Positions 4,363 to 7,284 of a stretch of DNA of 7,284 nt are shown here, piece after piece. The translations under genes and the position numbers were made by a program. The DNA comes from Woeseia sp. (lineage in GTDB: Bacteria > Pseudomonadota > Gammaproteobacteria > Steroidobacterales > Woeseiaceae). Location of the stretch: contig JABIUH010000054.1 of the NCBI GenBank assembly GCA_018701055.1, forward strand, positions 1 to 7,284. The letters run 5' to 3'. How positions within the stretch are numbered: the first letter of the stretch is position 1; each line of letters starts with the position of its first letter. The notes beneath the pieces are model-generated. The model was not told the origin of the DNA and ran no database searches. It saw only the letters and a list, made by a program, of their open reading frames with translations.

Positions 4363-7284
4363 TGTCCAAAAAGCAGCAGCGTCGCTCAAGCGACATTTCG
4401 AATCGTCTCATCGACGATATTATCGCAGCCAATCCGCGCTCCAAATCGCTGCGGACCAAGAAGCAAGCCGACGGATATCTGCGTCAATACTTCGCGGACG
4501 TCCCGCATGACGACATGGCCGGCCGGTCGACAAAAATCATGGGCCAAGCGGCCGTTGCGCATCTTGAATTCGGACGCGTCCGTAAACCGAAGAAAGCAAT
4601 TCTACGGATATTCAACCCGGAAGAAAAAACTCACGGCTACAAGTCAAATTATACGATTATTGAAATGGTCAACGACAACATGCCGTTTCTCGTTGACTCT
4701 GTATCGGCCGCAATTGGACGACACGGGCTGACCATACACATGACCGTCCATCCATTGTTTCGCGTAGACCGAGATGGCCGTGGAAAACTCGAAAAACTCC
4801 TCGATATAAATGTCGAGGGCGGCCAGATCGAATCATTTGTGCGCTTCGTGGTTGATCGGGAATCGGATCAGAACGAGTTGAATCTTCTTGAGCACGAAAT
4901 CTCTAAAGTTCTGTTTGATGTTCGAGTTGCAGTACGCGATTGGCGCAAAATGCGCGACAAAATGCTGGAGGCCGCATCCACGCTAAATGCGGGACCAAAC
5001 GGCGCCGATGCGGCGGTACGCATGGAAACCGACGCGTTATTGCAGTGGATGGCAGACGATCATTTCACGTTTCTAGGCTACCGTGAGTACACGCTCAAAA
5101 ACCGAGGAGAGAAACTTTATCTGGGCCCCGTCAAAGGATCCGGCTTAGGCCTCTTGTCCAGTGAAGAGCGTGGCGGGCGTGCTGTCGAACTCAGCAAGGA
5201 AATGCAGCGCATATCCCAATCCAAGGACTGGCTGATAATTACCAAGGCGAATTCTCGCTCGACGATCCACCGGCATAATTATCTTGATTACATCGGCATC
5301 AAAGTTTTCGATCGGAATGGCAAGCCTGTTGGTGAACGCCGCTTTATCGGTCTGTTTACATCGGTCGCATACAGCGAGAGCCCGCGTAACATTCCCTTAC
5401 TACGACTCAAAGTCCAACGTGTACTGGAAGAGGCCACAGTCGACCCTTCCGGGCATCGCGGCAAAGCTCTGTCACACATACTTGATTCCTTTCCTCGTGA
5501 CGAATTATTCCAAAGCTCAATTACGGACCTCGTCCGCACGACAACCGGTATTCTTAACTTACAGGATCGGCGTCGCGTAAAGTTTTTCTTGCGGCGCGAT
5601 ACATTTAGAAGATTTTTCTCCTGCGTCATTTATATTCCTAGGGAAAAATATACAACCGAAGTACGGCGTCGAATCGAAGAAATATTGCAGGAGGAGTTTG
5701 ATGGCTTATCTGTCGATTCCAGCGTGCAAATTGTCGACTCACCCCTCGCGCGCCTACATTCAATTGTTAGAACAAGCGTTGAAAATCGCGCACGCATCAG
5801 CATTCCGCGTATCGAGGAACGAATCGAACATGCTGTTATCAGTTGGCGCGATCACCTGCGAGTACAATTGATTGACTGCTTCGGTCAGGACGAAGGCCTA
5901 GCGCTTTTTCGAGAGTACGGCGAGTCCCTCTCCGCTGGATATGAAGTCGAAACCGAACCAAAGGTTGCGTGCCTTGATCTGAAACGGATCGATGGACTTA
6001 TTAAAGGCGAGCACGACAATTTCCTACTTTTGCATCAACCTAACGGCACGGAACCAGGAAACCTGCATTTCCGTACTTTTCGCCAAGGCGATCCATTACA
6101 CCTGTCCGGAGTGTTACCGCTTCTTGAGGATCTGGGTACTTCCGTCAGTAGCGAACGGCCATACCGTTTACAATTAAAGAACGGTAATTCGTTCTGGATC
6201 CAGGCATTTCGTCTGCAAATCACGCACTCAGCCGATGTTGATGTCGAGTCGGCCGCGGAGCGATTCCAGGAAGGTTTTCGACAGGCTCTATGTAGCGAAT
6301 CCGAGAGCGACAATTTCAACGAGTTAATACTGGCTGCGGGGCTAAATGCACGTCAAACAGCAGTCATTCGTTGTTACGCAAAATACATCTTGCAACTTGG
6401 CATTCCGTTTAGCCAGAACGCGATGGAAGAAGTGCTGGTAACAAATCCAAGATTGGCTGCCGCATTTGTACGGCAATTCGAATTACAGTTCCAACCCGAT
6501 CTGATCAAGAAGAAGGCCAGGCAGGAGGAACTCGAATCTTGCGAGCGAATGATCACCCGCGGAATTTCGAAAGCACGCAGCCTGGACGAAGACAGAATAT
6601 TGAGTGCGTTTTCTGGTGCAATTAGCGCGACCTTACGAACAAACTATTTTCAGCCTGATAGTGCAGGCACCAACAAAACCTATATCGCCATAAAGGTTGA
6701 CCCGTCGCAGATTCCCGAAGCGCCCTTACCGAAACCTAAATACGAAATATTCGTTTATTCGCCCCGCTTCGAGGGAGTTCATTTGCGTGGCGGTAAAATC
6801 GCACGTGGTGGAATTCGCTGGTCGGATCGACGCGAGGATTTCAGGACCGAAGTCTTGGGCTTAATGAAGGCCCAGGTTGTGAAAAACACAGTCATCGTTC
6901 CGACGGGTGCAAAGGGCGGCTTTTTCCCGAAACAGCTCCCGGAAAACGACCGCGAGGCAATCCTGGCGGAGGGCATAGCCTGTTACAAACTTTTCATTTG
7001 CGGCCTGTTGGACATTACAGACAACGTTGTCGACGACAAAGTCATCGCTCCAAAAAACGTGGTTCGCCGCGACGGGGATGATCCGTATCTCGTGGTCGCT
7101 GCAGACAAGGGCACCGCGACCTTTTCAGACATTGCGAATAGCATCTCAGCTGACTACAAATTTTGGCTAGACGACGCGTTCGCCTCTGGTGGGTCGGCGG
7201 GCTACGACCACAAAAAAATGGGCATTACCGCCCGTGGCGCGTGGGAGGCCGTACGGCGTCACTTTCGCGAACAGGGTGTTGACG
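4362..7284 (+). CDS. gdhB: NAD-dependent glutamate dehydrogenase, large (about 180 kDa) type, N-terminal 974 codons
   Basis: The frame is open from ATG 4362 to the right edge, giving 974 residues; the family is about 1,600 long, so roughly 40% is missing. The enzyme oxidises L-glutamate to 2-oxoglutarate and ammonium with NAD+, a catabolic step. The N-terminus shows the YLRQYFADVPHDDMAGRS segment (39-56) and MPFLVDSV (107-114). The central regulatory region has the TKANSRSTIHR stretch, the IPLLRLKV stretch and FFLRRD (408-413). This part of the family carries ACT-like allosteric domains; arginine activation is described for the Pseudomonas aeruginosa enzyme. The catalytic domain begins with RGGKIARGGIRWSDRREDFR (809-828), VLGLMKAQVVKN (831-842) with Lys836 and Lys841, and GAKGGF (849-854) with Lys851. 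GYDHKKMGITARGAWE lies near the edge. No frameshift is seen. ATG 4362 gives an N-terminus of normal length, but TTG 4290 has a better ribosome site. The MarR gene is immediately upstream. Confidence 0.95.
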   Translation, partial: MSKKQQRRSSDISNRLIDDIIAANPRSKSLRTKKQADGYLRQYFADVPHDDMAGRSTKIMGQAAVAHLEFGRVRKPKKAILRIFNPEEKTHGYKSNYTIIEMVNDNMPFLVDSVSAAIGRHGLTIHMTVHPLFRVDRDGRGKLEKLLDINVEGGQIESFVRFVVDRESDQNELNLLEHEISKVLFDVRVAVRDWRKMRDKMLEAASTLNAGPNGADAAVRMETDALLQWMADDHFTFLGYREYTLKNRGEKLYLGPVKGSGLGLLSSEERGGRAVELSKEMQRISQSKDWLIITKANSRSTIHRHNYLDYIGIKVFDRNGKPVGERRFIGLFTSVAYSESPRNIPLLRLKVQRVLEEATVDPSGHRGKALSHILDSFPRDELFQSSITDLVRTTTGILNLQDRRRVKFFLRRDTFRRFFSCVIYIPREKYTTEVRRRIEEILQEEFDGLSVDSSVQIVDSPLARLHSIVRTSVENRARISIPRIEERIEHAVISWRDHLRVQLIDCFGQDEGLALFREYGESLSAGYEVETEPKVACLDLKRIDGLIKGEHDNFLLLHQPNGTEPGNLHFRTFRQGDPLHLSGVLPLLEDLGTSVSSERPYRLQLKNGNSFWIQAFRLQITHSADVDVESAAERFQEGFRQALCSESESDNFNELILAAGLNARQTAVIRCYAKYILQLGIPFSQNAMEEVLVTNPRLAAAFVRQFELQFQPDLIKKKARQEELESCERMITRGISKARSLDEDRILSAFSGAISATLRTNYFQPDSAGTNKTYIAIKVDPSQIPEAPLPKPKYEIFVYSPRFEGVHLRGGKIARGGIRWSDRREDFRTEVLGLMKAQVVKNTVIVPTGAKGGFFPKQLPENDREAILAEGIACYKLFICGLLDITDNVVDDKVIAPKNVVRRDGDDPYLVVAADKGTATFSDIANSISADYKFWLDDAFASGGSAGYDHKKMGITARGAWEAVRRHFREQGVD

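Noticed and set aside
4319..4731. Two short plus-strand frames overlapping the start of gdhB
   Set aside because: They are out of frame with gdhB, whose own frame reads through the same bases with clear family motifs. Neither product has recognisable features.
5288..5629. 113-codon minus-strand frame inside gdhB
   Set aside because: It is antisense to a strongly conserved part of the glutamate dehydrogenase and its arginine- and serine-rich product looks like a shadow translation.

Overview
The window looks like a stretch of ordinary chromosome from a non-enteric, aerobic gammaproteobacterium, with base composition near 50% GC by eye. The evidence is the combination of a bacterial-type ETF-ubiquinone oxidoreductase, a ZapE/AFG1-type ATPase and the large (about 180 kDa class) NAD-dependent glutamate dehydrogenase. 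Enteric bacteria generally lack the first and last of these, whereas pseudomonads, shewanellas, xanthomonads and many marine gammaproteobacteria carry them. No 16S gene or other phylogenetic marker is present, so placement below class is not possible. I see no transposase, phage gene, tRNA, rRNA or CRISPR array.

Layout from left to right: (1) positions 1-708, plus strand, hold the 3' part of a short-chain dehydrogenase of the 3-hydroxyacyl-CoA dehydrogenase type II (HSD10) group, cut at the left edge. (2) Positions 737-2395, minus strand, hold a complete ETF-ubiquinone oxidoreductase that converges on gene 1 with a 28-bp gap. (3) A 105-bp divergent promoter region leads to zapE (2501-3595, plus strand). 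(4) A MarR-family regulator follows at 3656-4153. (5) A 208-bp intergenic region (4154-4361) is rich in palindromes. (6) The first 974 codons of gdhB (from 4362 past the right edge) complete the window. No gene-free stretch exceeds 300 bp.

The genes form a loose catabolic theme. The SDR fits an NAD-linked oxidation step in isoleucine, branched-chain or fatty acyl-CoA breakdown. ETF-QO passes electrons from flavin-dependent acyl-CoA and amino-acid-pathway dehydrogenases into the quinone pool. GdhB deaminates glutamate to 2-oxoglutarate, feeding the TCA cycle. ZapE is a cell-division ATPase and appears to be a bystander. The MarR protein lies directly upstream of gdhB and is a natural candidate for controlling it, but nothing in the sequence proves this.

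I find no new multi-gene system. The part most worth a second look is the marR-gdhB intergenic region. It holds a perfect 7-4-7 inverted repeat over the best promoter -10 candidate, a 12-bp GC-rich palindrome, three copies of GCTAGC, and a 31-codon ORF whose stop overlaps the gdhB start codon as TAATG.
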